Source: Alphaproteobacteria bacterium
GTDB taxonomy: Bacteria; Pseudomonadota; Alphaproteobacteria; Geminicoccales; Geminicoccaceae
DNA length: 16,976 nt
Assembly (NCBI GenBank): GCA_026984595.1
Contig: JALSRW010000156.1
Span: forward strand, 1 to 16,976
Direction: 5' to 3'
Shown: one piece after another, positions 13,253-16,976 of the stretch
How the letters are laid out: every line of letters begins with the position of its first letter
How positions within the stretch are numbered: the stretch's first letter is position 1
Translations under genes and position numbers: made by a program
Notes under the pieces: generated by a model
Databases searched by the model: none
Told to the model about the DNA's origin: nothing
The model's input: the letters and a program-made list of their open reading frames with translations, nothing else

Positions 13253-14634
13253 GGCCCTTCCCCCCGGGCGGCGGCGAAGCGTTCCTCGATGAAGGCGAAG
13301 AGCGGGCGCAGACCGCTGGCCTCTCCGCCCCGAGGCCGCCCCGGCCGCGCCTCGTCGTTCCAGGCGAAGATGTCGAGATGCGCCCAGCAGCCGGTGGCGG
13401 TCACGAAGCGCTCCAGGAAGAGGGCCGCGGTGATGGCCCCGGCGAAGGGCTTGGCACCGGCGTTGTCGAGATCGGCGATGCGACTCTCGATCAGCCGTGC
13501 GTAGGGCGCATGGAGCGGCAGCCGCCACAGCGGCTCGGCCAGCTCCCGCCCCTTGGCCAGCAATGCGGTCGCCAGTTCCTCGTCCGGGGTGAAGAGCACC
13601 GGCAACTCCGGTCCCAGCGCCACCCGTGCCGCCCCGGTCAGGGTCGCGGCGTCGAGCAGCAGCGCGGGCTTCTCGCGGTCGGCCTCGGCCAAGGCGTCGG
13701 CCAGCACCAGGCGGCCTTCGGCGTCGGTGTTGCCGATCTCCACGGTGAGCCCCTTTCGGGTCGCCAGCACGTCTCCCGGGCGGAAGGCGTCCCCGCCTAC
13801 CGCGTTTTCGACCGCCGGCACCAGCAGCCGCAGCCGCACCGGCAGTTCCGCCGCCATCACCGCCCGGGCGAGACCCAGCATCAGCGCCGCTCCGCCCATG
13901 TCCTTCTTCATCAGCCGCATGGCGGAAGCCGGCTTGAGGTCGAGGCCGCCGGTGTCGAAGCAGACCCCCTTGCCGACCAGAGTCAGCCTGGGATGGGCGG
14001 GATCGCCGAAACGCAGATCGATCAGCCGCGGCTCGCGGCGGCTGGCACGGCCGACCGCCCAGATCGCCGGATAGTTGCGCTCGCGCAGGGTCTCGCCGAC
14101 GATGATCTCGATCTCGGCACCGAATTCCCGGGCGAGATCGGCGGCCGCCGCGGCCAGTTCGGCGGGGCCGAGATCGCTGGCCGGCATGTTGACCAGATCG
14201 CGGGCGAGGAACACCGCCTCGGCGAGGAAGCGCGCCCGCGCCGGCGGGCGCAGGGCCAGAAGGGGCCGGGGCCGCTCGTCACGCCGGTAGCGGCCGAACC
14301 GGTAGCTGGCGAGCGCCCAGCCGAGGGCGATTTCCTCGATGGGCAGCAAGCCCTCCGGATCCTCCACCGCGAAGGTGCGTGCCGGCAGCGCCTCGGCCGC
14401 CGCCGCCACGTCCCAGAGGCTCGGCGGATCGGACAGGATCAGCACCGCACCGGCAGGCCGTTCGCCATCGCCGGGATGAAGCGCCACCTTCCGCGCCGCC
14501 GGCTCGAAGCCGAGAAAGTCCAGCCAGCCGCGCACCGCCTCGGGCTGGGCCGCCTTCCAGGCGGCGAAATCCCCGCTACGCAGAAGCCGCAGTGGCCGGC
14601 TCTCGCCGCCCGGCGCCACGAAGCCTTCGAGCAT
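13249..14634 (-). CDS. Leucyl aminopeptidase family protein (M17)
   Basis: This cytosolic two-metal aminopeptidase removes N-terminal residues from peptides. The M17 metal and catalytic residues are all visible, numbered here: Lys222 and Asp227 in VGKGVCFDTGG, Lys234 in LDLKP, Asp245 in MKKDMGGAA, and Asp304, Glu306 and Arg308 in NTDAEGRLVLADAL. These correspond to Lys270, Asp275, Lys282, Asp293, Asp352, Glu354 and Arg356 of E. coli PepA. At 461 aa it is a little shorter than PepA (503), with a divergent N-terminal domain, as in the alphaproteobacterial 'leucyl aminopeptidase family' group; it is probably a paralogue rather than the PepA orthologue. ATG 14634 has GGGGGAGG at good spacing. It lies 13 nt after valS and overlaps the thioesterase start. 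Confidence 0.94.
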   Translation of the reverse strand: MLEGFVAPGGESRPLRLLRSGDFAAWKAAQPEAVRGWLDFLGFEPAARKVALHPGDGERPAGAVLILSDPPSLWDVAAAAEALPARTFAVEDPEGLLPIEEIALGWALASYRFGRYRRDERPRPLLALRPPARARFLAEAVFLARDLVNMPASDLGPAELAAAAADLAREFGAEIEIIVGETLRERNYPAIWAVGRASRREPRLIDLRFGDPAHPRLTLVGKGVCFDTGGLDLKPASAMRLMKKDMGGAALMLGLARAVMAAELPVRLRLLVPAVENAVGGDAFRPGDVLATRKGLTVEIGNTDAEGRLVLADALAEADREKPALLLDAATLTGAARVALGPELPVLFTPDEELATALLAKGRELAEPLWRLPLHAPYARLIESRIADLDNAGAKPFAGAITAALFLERFVTATGCWAHLDIFAWNDEARPGRPRGGEASGLRPLFAFIEERFAAARGEGP

Positions 14635-14647
14635 CCCGCCTCCCCCG

Positions 14648-16976
<2,329 letters not shown>

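Overview
The window is high-GC, gene-dense chromosomal DNA, probably from an alphaproteobacterium (Rhodospirillales-like; this is inference). The reasons are the strong G/C third-position bias, an AT-poor background in which a near-perfect CtrA box stands out, and a PleD/PopA-type receiver-receiver-GGDEF protein. I see no rRNA, tRNA, insertion sequence, CRISPR array or phage gene. Most of the window is core or housekeeping content.

Layout, left to right. (1) An aldehyde dehydrogenase, cut by the left edge, is translationally coupled by an ATGA overlap to cobT upstream of it (both minus strand). Divergent from cobT is cobS (plus strand), so the lower-ligand and final-assembly steps of cobalamin synthesis share a ~100-bp intergenic region that contains a perfect 17-bp palindrome. 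(2) A three-gene minus-strand cluster, yeaG/prkA - yeaH - spoVR/ycgB, is the widely conserved stress-linked kinase / VWA / SpoVR trio. (3) A 473-bp intergenic region lies upstream of yeaG. It is relatively AT-rich near yeaG and holds a sigma70-like promoter, a possible 36-codon ORF and a UUCG-capped hairpin. (4) Next is a divergent PleD/PopA-like protein. Its GGDEF active site is destroyed but an RxxD c-di-GMP-binding I-site is retained, and it is preceded by a TTAA-N7-TTAAC CtrA box. (5) upp (minus strand) and a threonine synthase-type PLP enzyme (plus strand) are divergent; between them lie a possible CxxC micro-ORF and a hairpin. (6) On the minus strand are a secreted small protein overlapping an ACT-domain protein, and a 167-aa predicted winged-helix protein with its own promoter. 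(7) A tight minus-strand operon ends the window: valS (cut by the right edge), an M17 leucyl aminopeptidase and a 4HBT thioesterase, the last two overlapping by ATGA.

The most interesting item is the PopA-like gene. A catalytically dead, probably c-di-GMP-binding PleD paralogue sits behind the only TTAA-N7-TTAA motif I noticed. In Caulobacter the analogous protein PopA directs CtrA proteolysis, so a CtrA feedback loop is a testable hypothesis. Two genes (cobS and the PopA-like gene) have their best Shine-Dalgarno/start pair one frame away from the coding frame. This suggests either weak alternative starts or small indels in the genome or assembly.
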